Shown: positions 31,767 to 40,600, counted from the first letter of the stretch. The stretch is 64,000 bases of DNA from Sphingomonas phyllosphaerae (GCA_036946405.1 JAQIJC010000001.1:3361501-3425500), one strand, 5' to 3'. The notes: generated by a model not told the origin, from the sequence alone. A program made the numbers and translations.

Positions 31767-32060
31767 TTACAACAGGCGATCGAGGTCACGCATCGCTTCG
31801 ACGACCGCAACGATCTCGACCTGATCGGCGCTGGCGTCATGCTCGTAAAGGATCAGATAGCGGCCATGAACGAGCATACGCGCACCGGGCCGGATGTCGT
31901 CGCGCAGCGTACCGGTGGCGGGGAAATCCCGTAACCGCACGATCTTTCTGTTCAGCGCCAGCAACAGCGCGTCGGCGGCACGCTGGTCATCTTGCGCGAT
32001 ATAGGTCCAGATCCGTTTGAAATTCTCGCGGGCGCGGCGCGAAATGACGATCGCGGTCAT
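31767..32060 (-). CDS. parE: ParE/RelE-family toxin
   Basis: 97 residues, the expected size of ParE toxins that poison DNA gyrase. The N-terminal helix ARENFKRIWTYIAQDDQRAAD and the C-terminal strand GRYLILYEHDASADQVEIVAV match the ParE fold. It starts one base after the antitoxin stop (TGAGATG), so the pair is translationally coupled, antitoxin first. Chromosomal, in an accessory patch between conserved genes. Confidence 0.87.
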   Translation of the reverse strand: MTAIVISRRARENFKRIWTYIAQDDQRAADALLLALNRKIVRLRDFPATGTLRDDIRPGARMLVHGRYLILYEHDASADQVEIVAVVEAMRDLDRLL

Positions 32061-32061
32061 C

Positions 32062-32313
32062 TCAGCGTGCGGCGTCAGCCTCGCTTCGGGCTTCAGCGAT
32101 CACCGCCTTCATGTCGAGCGGACCGGCAATGCCGCTGGCCTTGCCCTTGTCCCAAGCATCGCGCAGCAGCCGCAATTCCTCTTCACGAAACGCCCGGCGC
32201 TCGTTCCACAGGCGCATCGCATCGCGCACCACTTCGCTCGCCGACGCATACTCTCCCGCGGCAATGGCGGCATGGATCGTTTCCACCATCGGTTCGGGGA
32301 CCACGACGGTCAT
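32062..32313 (-). CDS. parD: ParD-family antitoxin
   Basis: 83 residues from the ATG at 32313, chosen because AGGA lies 9 bases upstream; two in-frame ATGs further up (32331, 32349) lack a ribosome site. A ribbon-helix-helix N-terminus (MTVVVPEPMVETIHAAIAAG, YASASEVVRDAMRLWNER) is followed by a charged tail that would wrap ParE. It forms an operon with parE. An AT-rich direct repeat upstream is the likely autoregulatory operator. Confidence 0.85.
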   Translation of the reverse strand: MTVVVPEPMVETIHAAIAAGEYASASEVVRDAMRLWNERRAFREEELRLLRDAWDKGKASGIAGPLDMKAVIAEARSEADAAR

Positions 32314-32355
32314 TCTGGCATATCCTGCCATTGCCAAACTCGCATCCATCTAGGC

Positions 32356-32373
32356 ATTCATAATAATTCATAA
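32356..32373. promoter_or_regulatory. Direct-repeat operator candidate of parDE
   Basis: ATTCATAA occurs twice (32356-32363, 32366-32373) with a 10-base period, in an AT-rich stretch unlike the surrounding DNA. It lies 43-60 bases upstream of the chosen parD start. A one-turn spacing suits dimers of a ribbon-helix-helix antitoxin binding side by side. It may also contain the -10 region. Confidence 0.5.
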
Positions 32374-32494
32374 CGGCGAGCCGGCAAGGAGATCGCTCGC
32401 ACGGCCAAGCGAGTTGCGTGAGGTTCGACCCGGTGCGGAAGGCCTTTAGCGTTTGGTATGGTGAATTGGGAAAGCGGTAGCTGCGCGCCCCTCT

Positions 32495-33292
32495 TCATGC
32501 CGCCTTTCGGCTGATAAAAAGTCCGCTTTCCTTACCGACCTCGAGAACGCCATTTCCTGCCCTGAATGCTTCCGCGATGGCCTCACGAAACGCGGCAAGC
32601 TGTGCCTCGTCGGCCCTGTCACCAGGGGGATAAGAGGTGAGGGCTAAAAACACGTCCTCCGGCTCTGTTACCCGCAGGATGGCCGGGTGCTCCGCCATGT
32701 TCACGTTGCCAAACTCAGCCTGCATAGACCGCTCGGCCTCGGCATATCCGAAGGCTGCGCCGGCCGGGTCGAACGGTTCGCTACCAAACACGGTCGTTAG
32801 CCGATACAGTTCGCGTCTGTTACCTGCTCCGTTTGTGGTCACGGCAAGGAAACCGCCCGGCTTCAAGACGCGACGCATCTCCGCGAGTCCCTTCGATGGG
32901 TCTGGAAGATGATAAAGCATGTGCATGGCTATGACGGCGTCAAAGGACTCATCCTCGAAGGGAAGGTCAGTCGCGTCCGCCTGCCTGCCGACGACCGACG
33001 CGAACGGCAGAGACTGGCACCGGCCAACAGCTTCCTGAACCATGCCTGGCGATGAATCTGACAGGGTGAGTTGCAGATTTTTGGGTAGCTCGCTCGCGTT
33101 GGATTCCCAAAACCAGCCTGGGCCGCAGCCGACGTCGAGCACATTATTCCCAGCTTCAAAAGGGAGTTGCTTCATCACCCAAGGAAACCAGTCGATTTCG
33201 GCGACGGTATAATTGTTGTGGAGACGAGCACGAGCGACTAGTTTCTGACTGTCGCTATATTGCTCACGGTTGCCGGAGGTAATCGACGACAT
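32495..33292 (-). CDS. Class I SAM-dependent methyltransferase
   Basis: 265 residues of the UbiE/Methyltransf_11 type. The SAM-binding motif I is NVLDVGCGPGWFW. The acidic loop LTLSDSSPGMVQEA, motif ADATDLPFEDESFDAVIAM and post-motif RRVLKPGGFLAVTT follow. The substrate cannot be deduced. Base composition is visibly lower in GC than the flanking core genes and no operon partner exists, so it is probably acquired together with the adjacent ParDE patch. Confidence 0.85.
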   Translation of the reverse strand: MSSITSGNREQYSDSQKLVARARLHNNYTVAEIDWFPWVMKQLPFEAGNNVLDVGCGPGWFWESNASELPKNLQLTLSDSSPGMVQEAVGRCQSLPFASVVGRQADATDLPFEDESFDAVIAMHMLYHLPDPSKGLAEMRRVLKPGGFLAVTTNGAGNRRELYRLTTVFGSEPFDPAGAAFGYAEAERSMQAEFGNVNMAEHPAILRVTEPEDVFLALTSYPPGDRADEAQLAAFREAIAEAFRAGNGVLEVGKESGLFISRKAA

Positions 33293-33653
33293 TACAGATT
33301 TTCCTCTGCAAATCTCATTTTACATTGCCACCTGCGCTCCGAATAATTGGTCAGAACAGAGGTCGCAAGCCGTTGACACGCTCGCCCGTGCAAATGGCTG
33401 AAGGCTAGGAGCTTTCTCGATGGGGAACCTGCGATAGGAGTCCCACCGCGCGAATCTTGTTGACGACCGCCCGCGGCTCACGCTTTCCCGAAACCTGTTC
33501 CCGATTGTTCTATCTCGAAACGGCGGTTGCGAGACGGAGAACTGGCAACAGCCCCTGACGCCGTAGCCGACCCGGCACGCCGCTCCTTCCCATGATCGCG
33601 AGAAAGAAGCGGGACCCCGGATCAAGTCCGGGGCGACGATAACGGCAGCTTCC
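33293..33653. other. Intergenic region between methyltransferase and ETF-QO
   Basis: About 360 bases. The left part is comparatively AT-rich and should hold the methyltransferase promoter. No gene is supported; a 101-codon minus-strand frame has no ribosome site or recognisable domain. A sphingomonad palindromic repeat of the GGACCCCGGATCAAGTCCGG type lies at about 33611-33638, next to the 3' end of the ETF-QO gene. Confidence 0.55.
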
Positions 33654-35312
33654 TCACATATTCGGATAGTTCGGCCCGCCGCCGCCCTCCGGCACGACCC
33701 AGTTGATGTTCTGCGTCGGGTCCTTGATGTCGCAGGTCTTGCAATGGACGCAATTCTGCGCGTTGATGACGAACCTCGGGTCGCCCGTTTCCTCGCCGAC
33801 GATCTCGTACACCCCCGCCGGGCAGTAACGCTGCGCGGGCTCGTCGTAGAGCGGGAGGTTGTAGGCGATCGGCACCTCAGGGTCCTTCAGCGTGAGGTGG
33901 ACCGGCTGGTCCTCCTCGTGATTGGTGTTCGACAGGAACACCGACGACAGGCGGTCGAAGGTCAGCACGCCGTCCGCCTTGGGATAGGCGATCTTCTTGA
34001 CCAGATCCTTGCGCCATAGCGTCTCGTGATCCGGGTGGTGGTGGAGCGTGAACGGCATCTTCAGCCCGAGATATTCCGCCCACATCGTCACGCCCGCCAG
34101 CCCCGAGCCGAGGAAGTCGCCGAACTTCTTGACCAGCGGCACGACGTTGCGGACGATCGACAGCTCCTTCTTCACCCAGCTGCGCTCGAACGCTTCCGGA
34201 TAGGCGACCAGCTCGTCACCGCCGCGCTGCGACAGGATCGCGTCGACCGCGGCCTCGGCGGCGAGCATCCCGCTCTTCATCGCGGTGTGCGTGCCCTTGA
34301 TCCGCGGCACGTTGAGAAAGCCGGCGCTGTCGCCGATCAGCGCGCCACCGGGGAAGACCAGCTTCGGGATCGACTGCAACCCGCCGTCGCTGATCGCGCG
34401 CGCGCCGTAGCTGCCGCGCTTGCCACCCTTGAGCAGCGCCGCGACCTGCGGGTGGGTCTTCCACTTCTGCATCTCCTGAAACGGGGAGACATAGGGGTTG
34501 GAATAGTTGAGCCAGGTCACAAAGCCGATCGACACCTGCCCGCCGGCCTGATGATAAATCCAGCCGCCGCCGTTGCCGCCATGCTCGCTGAGCGGCCAGC
34601 CCTGCGTATGGACGACCTTGCCGGGTTCGTGGAGCGCGGGGTCGATGTCCCACAATTCCTTGACGCCGAGACCATAGACCTGCGGATCGCAATCGCGGCG
34701 CAGGTCGAAAATCCGCATCAGCTCCTTGGAGAGATGCCCGCGGCATCCTTCCGAGAAGAAGGTGTATTTGGCATGGAGTTCGAGGCCGGGCTGATAATCC
34801 GGCTTGTGCGTGCCGTCGCGCGCCACGCCCATGTCGCCGGTCGCGACGCCTTTGACGCTGCCGTCGTCGTTGAACAGGATCTCGGCGGCGGCGAAGCCGG
34901 GGAAGATCTCGACGCCCAGCTCCTCGGCCTTGCCCGCCAGCCAGCGGCAGAGGTTGCCGAGCGAACCGGTGTAGGTGCCCTTGTTGTGAAGGAACGGCGG
35001 GGTCCACAGGTGCGGGAGGTTGAACTTGCCCGATTTGGTCAGCACCCAGTGGAGGTTCTGCGTCACTGGCACCTCGGCGAGCGGGCAGCCGTCGTCGCGC
35101 CACGTCGGGAGCAGTTCGTCGAGCGACTGCGGGTCGATCACCGCGCCCGACAGGATGTGCGCGCCGACCTCGGACCCCTTTTCGAGCACGCACACCGAAA
35201 TGTCCGCTTCGCGTTCGGCGGCCAGTTGTTTGAGGCGGATCGCCGCCGACAGCCCGGCCGGGCCGGCACCGACGATCACCACGTCATAGGGCATGGATTC
35301 GCGGTCGCTCAC
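33654..35312 (-). CDS. Electron-transfer flavoprotein:ubiquinone oxidoreductase
   Basis: 552 residues, the inner-membrane FAD and 4Fe-4S protein that passes electrons from ETF to ubiquinone. The FAD dinucleotide motif VVIVGAGPAGLSAAIRL lies near residue 11. GAHILSGAVIDPQSLDELLP is family-specific. The C-terminal ferredoxin-like part holds NAQNCVHCKTCDIKDP, which with the upstream RYCPAGVYE Cys gives four cluster ligands. It is needed for fatty-acid and amino-acid oxidation. Transcribed alone, divergent from the UDG-like gene. Confidence 0.95.
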   Translation of the reverse strand: MSDRESMPYDVVIVGAGPAGLSAAIRLKQLAAEREADISVCVLEKGSEVGAHILSGAVIDPQSLDELLPTWRDDGCPLAEVPVTQNLHWVLTKSGKFNLPHLWTPPFLHNKGTYTGSLGNLCRWLAGKAEELGVEIFPGFAAAEILFNDDGSVKGVATGDMGVARDGTHKPDYQPGLELHAKYTFFSEGCRGHLSKELMRIFDLRRDCDPQVYGLGVKELWDIDPALHEPGKVVHTQGWPLSEHGGNGGGWIYHQAGGQVSIGFVTWLNYSNPYVSPFQEMQKWKTHPQVAALLKGGKRGSYGARAISDGGLQSIPKLVFPGGALIGDSAGFLNVPRIKGTHTAMKSGMLAAEAAVDAILSQRGGDELVAYPEAFERSWVKKELSIVRNVVPLVKKFGDFLGSGLAGVTMWAEYLGLKMPFTLHHHPDHETLWRKDLVKKIAYPKADGVLTFDRLSSVFLSNTNHEEDQPVHLTLKDPEVPIAYNLPLYDEPAQRYCPAGVYEIVGEETGDPRFVINAQNCVHCKTCDIKDPTQNINWVVPEGGGGPNYPNM

Positions 35313-35430
35313 TTCGTCATCTCCTGCGCGCGCACCCGCACCGGGCGCTCGTCGTATCGTGCCAACGTTCTATCGGCATCGGCGGTGCCAGTAAGTTGAC
35401 CTTCGCGTCAACTCTCCATCCTATGGCGGC

Positions 35431-36168
35431 ATGGGGGCCGATCAGAATCTCGACTGGACGAAGGCGGCGGCCAGCGCGCTCGACTGGTGGCACGACGCCG
35501 GGGTCGACGTGGTGGTCGGCGACGAGGGGTTCGCGTGGCTCGACAGCGCTGCGCAACAGCTCGCGGCACGGCAGGCGGTGCGACCGGTGGTGGCCGAGGT
35601 CGTGCCGGCCGGGGACGCGCTGCCAGAGGACGCGGCGGCGTTCGCGGCGTGGCGCATCGGCGACGCCGCGCCCGAGGCACGCTGGGGCGGCGGCGCGATC
35701 GCGGCGAGCGGGCCGGCCGACGCCGAACTGATGGTGTTCGTCGACTGCCCCGAGCGTGACGATCGCGAGCTGCTGATGGAAGGCGAGGTCGGGCGGTTGT
35801 TCGAGCGGATGCTCGCGGCGATCGGGCGGTCGCGCGCCGATGTCGCGCTCGCCTCGGTGTGCGTGCGGCGGCCGACGACCGGACGCGTGCCGCGCGACAT
35901 CGAGGCGCGGCTCGGCGAGATCGCGCGGCATCATGTCGCGCTCGCCGCCCCGAAACGGCTGCTGGTGATGGGCGATGCGGCCAGCCGTGCGGTCCTGACG
36001 ATGAACGTCGCGGATGCACGCGGACGTTTTCATGCACTTAACCATAAGAACGGCACAGTCACGCAGGTCGTGGCGAGCCATCATCCGCGCTTTCTGCTCG
36101 ATCGGCCCACCGCCAAGGCGGAAGCGTGGAAGGACCTGTTGTTGCTGACCGGGGAGGTCGAATCGTGA
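35431..36168 (+). CDS. Degenerate uracil-DNA glycosylase-superfamily protein
   Basis: 245 residues with the second half resembling family 4 UDG: SVCVRRPTTGRVPRDIEARL, LLVMGDAASRAVL, then VASHHPRFLLDRPTAKAEAWKDL (motif 2 HP and helical end). The first catalytic motif is badly altered: where GxPGxxED...GxPFVG is expected it reads FVDCPERDDRELLMEGEVG. Only two Cys remain where four hold the 4Fe-4S cluster. It may bind DNA without excision, or be a distinct activity. The stop overlaps the start of the lytic transglycosylase gene (GTGA). Confidence 0.7.
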   Translation: MGADQNLDWTKAAASALDWWHDAGVDVVVGDEGFAWLDSAAQQLAARQAVRPVVAEVVPAGDALPEDAAAFAAWRIGDAAPEARWGGGAIAASGPADAELMVFVDCPERDDRELLMEGEVGRLFERMLAAIGRSRADVALASVCVRRPTTGRVPRDIEARLGEIARHHVALAAPKRLLVMGDAASRAVLTMNVADARGRFHALNHKNGTVTQVVASHHPRFLLDRPTAKAEAWKDLLLLTGEVES

Positions 36169-37988
36169 AAAGTGCGTGGGCCTTCGGGCTGTTGATCGCG
36201 ACCGCTTTCGCATCGGTCGCACAGGCCGCGCCGGTCGGCGGCGGGCTGCCGGTGGTGGCGCCCCCTGCCCCGCCGCCCTCGGCGAGCGAGGATGCCGGCA
36301 TCCCGGCGCAGCTGACCCCCGAACAGCGCAGCGCCTATCGCGCGGTGTTCGCGGCGCTGCACGACGGACGGTGGAGCGATGCGCAGCTCGCGCTCGACGC
36401 GATGGCGACCGGGCCGCTCCATGCCTATGCGCGCGCCGAGCTGTACACCGCCAAGGGCTCGCCCAAGGCGGACGGGGCCGCGGTCGCGCGGCTGCTCGCC
36501 GAGGCGCCCGAACTGCCGCAGGGCGATGCGCTGCTGCGCGTGGCGAAGGCGCGCGGGCTGAGCGATCTGCCGATCCTTCCCGAGCAGCAACGGCTGATCT
36601 GGAACGACGGCGCGCCGATCCGCGCCCGCGCCAAGGCAACCGCCAGCGACCAGATCGCCGCCGATCTGGCGGTGAAGATGCAGCCGTTCGTCAAGGGCGA
36701 CCTGGGGGCGGAGGCGCAGGCGTTGCTGGAGAGCACCCCCGGCCTGTCGCCCGAGGCGCAGACCGAATGGCAGGCGCGGATCGCGTGGATCTATTTCCTG
36801 CAAGGGCTCGATCCGCAGGCGCGCGCGCTGGGCGCGAAGGCGGCGCTGGGCAGCGGCGACTGGGCGATCCACGGGCGCTGGACGCAGGCGCTGGCGGCAT
36901 GGCGGCAGCAGGATTGCGCGACGACGCAGACCGAGTTCGAGAATGTCGCGGCGCGCAGCCCCGATATCGACTTGCGCGCCACCGCCTTGTTCTGGGCGGC
37001 GCGCGCCGACATGGCGTGCGGGCGGCCCGACAAGGTCGAGGCACGGCTGAAGATCGCCGCGCAATACGGCGAGACCTTTTACGGACTGCTCGCGCGACAG
37101 ACGCTGGGGCTCGGGATGCCGGCCGTGCGCCCGCAGCGCGTCTCCGCCGACTGGACGCGGCTCGAGCGACGCCCGAACATTCGCGTCGCCGCGGCGCTGG
37201 CCGAGATCGGCGAGAGCGACGATGCCGACCGCGTCGTGCGGCAACAGGCGCGGATCGGCGCGCCGGGCGAGTTCGCCAGCCTCGTCCGCTTCAGCGAGTC
37301 GCTCAACCTGCCCGCGACGACCGTGTGGCTGGCGCACAACCTGCCGCAGGGCGCGGTCGCGAGCGCCGACACGCGCTATCCGATGCCGAACTGGACGCCG
37401 GACACCGGCTGGCGGATCGACAAGGCGCTGGTCTATGCGCACACGCTGCAGGAATCGGGCTTTCGCAACAAGGTGCGCAGCCCGGCGGGCGCGTTCGGGC
37501 TCATGCAGATCATGCCCGCCGCCGCGACCGATTACATGCGCGAGCGTGGGCTGACGATCGATCAGGACGCGCTGGCCCGGCCCTCTACCAATATCGACAT
37601 CGGGCAGCGGCATATCGAGAAATTGCGCGACATGGGGCTGACCGGCGGGCTGCTCCCCAAGGTGATCGCCGCCTATAATGCCGGGCCGAAGCCGGTCGGC
37701 GAATGGAACGCGCTGGTCCACGATAACGGTGATCCGCTGCTCTATATCGAGAGCATCCCCTATTGGGAGACGCGCGGATACGTGGTGACGGTGCTGCGCA
37801 ATTACTGGATGTACGAGGCGCAGGGCGGCAAGGCGAAGAGCCCGAGCCGCGCCGCGCTGGCGCAGGGCATGTGGCCGCGCTTCCCCGGATTGCCGGGGGC
37901 GAGCGCGGTGCGGATGAACCCCGCGCCGAACACCGCGCTGGCGGTCAACGCCAGCGTCGGAGTGCAGACGCCGATCCAGTCGAACTGA
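36165..37988 (+). CDS. Soluble lytic murein transglycosylase
   Basis: 607 residues from GTG at 36165, chosen because GGGGAGG lies 8 bases upstream and a signal peptide follows (FGLLIATAFASVAQAA). The large N-terminal part is an alpha-helical superhelix as in Slt70. The C-terminal GH23 domain has the catalytic Glu in AHTLQESGFRNKV, then GAFGLMQIMPAAATDY and VIAAYNAGPKPV. It cleaves peptidoglycan in the periplasm to anhydromuropeptides. Its coupling to a UDG-like gene is odd in function but gives a shared transcript. Confidence 0.92.
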   Translation: MKSAWAFGLLIATAFASVAQAAPVGGGLPVVAPPAPPPSASEDAGIPAQLTPEQRSAYRAVFAALHDGRWSDAQLALDAMATGPLHAYARAELYTAKGSPKADGAAVARLLAEAPELPQGDALLRVAKARGLSDLPILPEQQRLIWNDGAPIRARAKATASDQIAADLAVKMQPFVKGDLGAEAQALLESTPGLSPEAQTEWQARIAWIYFLQGLDPQARALGAKAALGSGDWAIHGRWTQALAAWRQQDCATTQTEFENVAARSPDIDLRATALFWAARADMACGRPDKVEARLKIAAQYGETFYGLLARQTLGLGMPAVRPQRVSADWTRLERRPNIRVAAALAEIGESDDADRVVRQQARIGAPGEFASLVRFSESLNLPATTVWLAHNLPQGAVASADTRYPMPNWTPDTGWRIDKALVYAHTLQESGFRNKVRSPAGAFGLMQIMPAAATDYMRERGLTIDQDALARPSTNIDIGQRHIEKLRDMGLTGGLLPKVIAAYNAGPKPVGEWNALVHDNGDPLLYIESIPYWETRGYVVTVLRNYWMYEAQGGKAKSPSRAALAQGMWPRFPGLPGASAVRMNPAPNTALAVNASVGVQTPIQSN

Positions 37989-38007
37989 GGGCGCCGGATT
38001 TTAGGCC

Positions 38008-38330
38008 GTCATCCCGGACTTGATCCGGGATCCCTGCGAAGTCACCCGTCATGCCGGACTTGTTCCGGCATCCACCAATCAGCTATCTCATAGACCATTA
38101 ATTTTTCGGAACGGTGGACCCCGGAACAAGTCCGGGGTGACAAGGAATTAGGGCGAAGGACTGGTGCTGATAGCGCCCCGTTCCCGGCGTCGCTACCATC
38201 CCACCTGAACCAACTTCTTCGTCACCCCGGCGACGGCCGGGGTCCAGTCGGGAAGGCCGTCATAACGAAGCGTGACGCGCCTCATCAGCGTCCCCCCGAC
38301 TGGACCCCGGCCGTCGCCGGGGCGGCGCCT
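38008..38330. repeat. Cluster of five palindromic repeats
   Basis: The 413-base gap between the transglycosylase and moaB is filled by palindromic units of two families. The CCCGGACTTGATCCGGG type occurs at about 38012-38034, 38049-38073 and, inverted, 38113-38141. The CCCCGGCGACGGCCGGGG type occurs at about 38224-38250 and, inverted, 38300-38328. Units pair as inverted copies, so long cruciforms are possible. No gene is seen in the gap. They may terminate transcription or be REP-like elements spread by a transposase elsewhere. Confidence 0.75.
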
Positions 38331-38401
38331 CGATAAAGGTTGTTCTACACAAGACAGGTCGTCCGCTGGACGCCCCTTCCCTGCCCCGCTACCTCCAAAC
38401 G

Positions 38402-38929
38402 ATGCCGATCGACGAAAGCCGCGCCTTCCTGCCCGTCCGCATCGCGGTGCTGACCGTGTCCGACACGCGCGGGCTGGCGGAGGATCGCTCGGGCGACACC
38501 TTGGTCGCGCGGCTGTCCGACGCCGGGCATGTGCTGGCCGAACGCGCGATTCTGCGCGACGATGTCGACGCGATCGTCGCGCAACTCCACCGCTGGATCG
38601 ACGATCCGCAGGTCGACTGCATCATCACCACCGGCGGCACCGGCGTCACCGGGCGCGACGTGACCCCCGAGGCGGTCGAGCGGGTCGCGGACAAGATGAT
38701 CCCCGGCTTCGGCGAACTGTTCCGCTGGCTGAGTTTCCAGACGATCGGCACCTCGACGGTGCAGAGCCGCGCCTGCGCGTGCGTGGCGCGCGGCACCTAT
38801 GTGTTCGCGCTGCCGGGGTCGACCGGCGCAGTGAAGGATGCGTGGGACGGTATCCTGTCCTCACAACTGGATAGCCGCCATCGGCCGTGCAATTTCGTCG
38901 AGCTGATGCCGCGGTTGCTGGAGCGGTAG
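38402..38929 (+). CDS. moaB: Molybdenum cofactor biosynthesis protein B
   Basis: 175 residues of the MoaB/Mog family, which adenylylates molybdopterin before molybdate insertion. [19 protein letters not shown], the binding loop [18 protein letters not shown] and [17 protein letters not shown] are family motifs. It works upstream of MoeA (2.7 kb) although it lies 36 kb away in the window. It follows the repeat cluster; no operon partner. Confidence 0.94.
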   Translation: MPIDESRAFLPVRIAVLTVSDTRGLAEDRSGDTLVARLSDAGHVLAERAILRDDVDAIVAQLHRWIDDPQVDCIITTGGTGVTGRDVTPEAVERVADKMIPGFGELFRWLSFQTIGTSTVQSRACACVARGTYVFALPGSTGAVKDAWDGILSSQLDSRHRPCNFVELMPRLLER

Positions 38930-38937
38930 GGGCGGTC

Positions 38938-38965
38938 GTCATTGCGAGCGTAGCGAAGCAATGAC
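38938..38965. repeat. Single palindromic repeat, GTCATTGCGAGCG type
   Basis: GTCATTGCGAGCG lies against CGAAGCAATGAC around TAG, a near-perfect 28-base palindrome. It sits between the convergent moaB and VOC genes, where it could end both transcripts. The same unit occurs as larger inverted pairs at 40.45 kb and 51.5 kb. Confidence 0.7.
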
Positions 38966-38972
38966 GGATAAC

Positions 38973-39305
38973 TCACCCCGCCTGCGACGCCGCCAGTTCG
39001 TGCCCGTCGACATCGCGGAAGTGGAAACGCCGGCCGCCAGGGAAGGCGAAGATCGGCACCGTGATCGTGCCGCCGGCCTGCTCGACCGCGGCCTGCGCCG
39101 CCTCCAGATCCTCCACCTCGATCACCGGCAAGGGCGCAGCGACACGATCGGACGCGGCGTCGAGCCCGATGTCCGTATCGCCGCTGAGCGTCGCCGCATA
39201 ATCGGGGCCAAAGTCGGTGAACGTCCAGCCGAATGCCTGCGCGTAGAAACTCTTCGCCTTCGCCCGGTCGCTGGTCGGCAGTTCGAGATAATAGAGGCGG
39301 GCCAT
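38973..39305 (-). CDS. VOC-superfamily (glyoxalase-like) protein
   Basis: 110 residues from the ATG at 39305, which has GGGAGAA 5 bases upstream; the open frame further upstream lacks support. The paired beta-alpha-beta-beta-beta modules start MARLYYLELPTSDRAKAKSFY and end GRRFHFRDVDGHELA, where Glu could be a metal ligand. Many such proteins are dioxygenase-, lyase- or antibiotic-binding homologues with no assigned substrate. Convergent with moaB. Confidence 0.8.
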   Translation of the reverse strand: MARLYYLELPTSDRAKAKSFYAQAFGWTFTDFGPDYAATLSGDTDIGLDAASDRVAAPLPVIEVEDLEAAQAAVEQAGGTITVPIFAFPGGRRFHFRDVDGHELAASQAG

Positions 39306-39361
39306 ATCGCTTCTCCCTGTTTGTTCTTGATGTGTTCTATATGGCGCGATAGCCTCGCGCA

Positions 39362-40438
39362 ATGGCGAATCCACGGCCGCACCGCGGCGCGACCCTCAAC
39401 ACGCGGAGTGCGCGCTTCAATCTGCCGCAGGCGGAGGAGGACGATGATTGGCGCGATGCGCGCACGCTGATCGACGGCGCGCCGCCGCCGGTGCGCACGA
39501 CGGTAACCATCGAACATCCGCGCACGATCATTTCGCGCAACCAGTCACCCGACGTGCCGTTCGACCGCTCGATCAACGCCTATCGCGGCTGCGAGCATGG
39601 CTGCATCTATTGCTTCGCGCGGCCGAGCCATGCGTTCCACGATCTGTCGCCGGGGCTCGATTTCGAGACGAAATTGTTCGCCAAGCCCGATGCCGCCGCG
39701 CTGCTGCGCGACGAATTGCGCAAGCCCGGCTACGCCTGCGCGCCGATCGCGATGGGGACGAACACCGATCCCTATCAGCCGATTGAGCGCGAATGGCGAA
39801 TCACCCGATCGCTGATCGAGGTGCTGGCGGAATGCGACCATCCTGTGGTCATCACCACCAAATCCGACCGGGTGGTGCGCGACCTCGACCTGCTCGCGCC
39901 GATGGCGGCCAAGGGGCTGGTGGCGGTGGCGATGTCGGTCACCTCGCTCGATCCGCGCGTTGCGATGACGCTGGAGCCGCGCGCGACCGCGCCGGAGCGG
40001 CGGCTGGCAGCGGTGCGGACGCTGACCGACGCGGGCGTGCCGACCTATGTCAACATGGCGCCGGTGATCCCGGCGATCACCGACGGCGAGGTCGAGACGA
40101 TCGTCGCGCGGGCGGCGGCGGCGGGGGCGCTGGGCGTGTCGTACATTCCGGTGCGGCTGCCGTGGGAAGTCGCGCCGCTGTTTCGCGCGTGGCTCGACGA
40201 ACATTATCCCGATCGCGCGGGCAAGGTGATGGCGATCGTGCAGTCGCTGCGCGGGGGCAAGGACAATGATCCGCGCTTCGGCATGCGGATGAAGGGTCAG
40301 GGACCGTGGGCGGAGCTGCTGCGCACGCGCTTCCGAATCGCGCGCGGCAAGGCGGGGTTTCCGAACCGGCGGCGGACGCTCGACCTGCGCTGCGATCTAT
40401 TCCGCAAGCCGGCAGGGGCGCAGGGGGAGTTGTTTTAG
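39362..40438 (+). CDS. PA0069-family radical SAM protein
   Basis: 358 residues. The radical SAM cluster motif CEHGCIYC (Cys-x3-Cys-x2-Cys) lies near residue 78 after FDRSINAYRG. SAM-binding strands such as VVITTKSDRVVRDLD and APVIPAITDGEVE follow. The family resembles spore photoproduct lyase in overall plan but its reaction is not known to me. It starts 56 bases from the divergent VOC gene. Confidence 0.88.
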   Translation: MANPRPHRGATLNTRSARFNLPQAEEDDDWRDARTLIDGAPPPVRTTVTIEHPRTIISRNQSPDVPFDRSINAYRGCEHGCIYCFARPSHAFHDLSPGLDFETKLFAKPDAAALLRDELRKPGYACAPIAMGTNTDPYQPIEREWRITRSLIEVLAECDHPVVITTKSDRVVRDLDLLAPMAAKGLVAVAMSVTSLDPRVAMTLEPRATAPERRLAAVRTLTDAGVPTYVNMAPVIPAITDGEVETIVARAAAAGALGVSYIPVRLPWEVAPLFRAWLDEHYPDRAGKVMAIVQSLRGGKDNDPRFGMRMKGQGPWAELLRTRFRIARGKAGFPNRRRTLDLRCDLFRKPAGAQGELF

Positions 40439-40447
40439 TGGCTTAGT

Positions 40448-40520
40448 CGTCATTGCGAGCGGAGCGAAGCAATCCAGGGCGTCCTGGTTCGGCTCTGGAT
40501 TGCTTCGCTACGCTCGCAAT
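40448..40520. repeat. Large inverted pair of GTCATTGCGAGCG repeats
   Basis: ATTGCGAGCGGAGCGAAGCA (start 40452) through CCAG to 40477 is repeated inverted at 40495-40520. The 26-base arms have one mismatch and a 17-base loop. It lies directly after the radical SAM stop and would make a strong stem-loop in RNA. It belongs to the family at 38938-38965 and 51507-51581. The gap continues with an AT-poor stretch without a gene up to the IS110 element. Confidence 0.8.
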
Positions 40521-40568
40521 TGTCTGTTGGAGATGACGTAGGGGGGTGGTGTCCTGCATGAGCGGGAT

Positions 40569-40600
40569 GCCCGGCATCAGGTGGCCACCTGATGCCGGGC
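40569..40600. repeat. Perfect 32-base loopless palindrome beside the IS110 element
   Basis: GCCCGGCATCAGGTGG is followed directly by its complement CCACCTGATGCCGGGC. The 16-base arms are perfect with no loop. It lies just outside, or at the edge of, the left end of the IS110 element. IS110/IS1111 elements are known to insert next to palindromic REP-like targets, so this could be the target or the outer end of the element. Its role is inferred. Confidence 0.6.

Noticed and set aside
33320..33625. 101-codon minus-strand frame between the methyltransferase and ETF-QO
   Set aside because: No ribosome site or domain, and part of it is the palindromic repeat.
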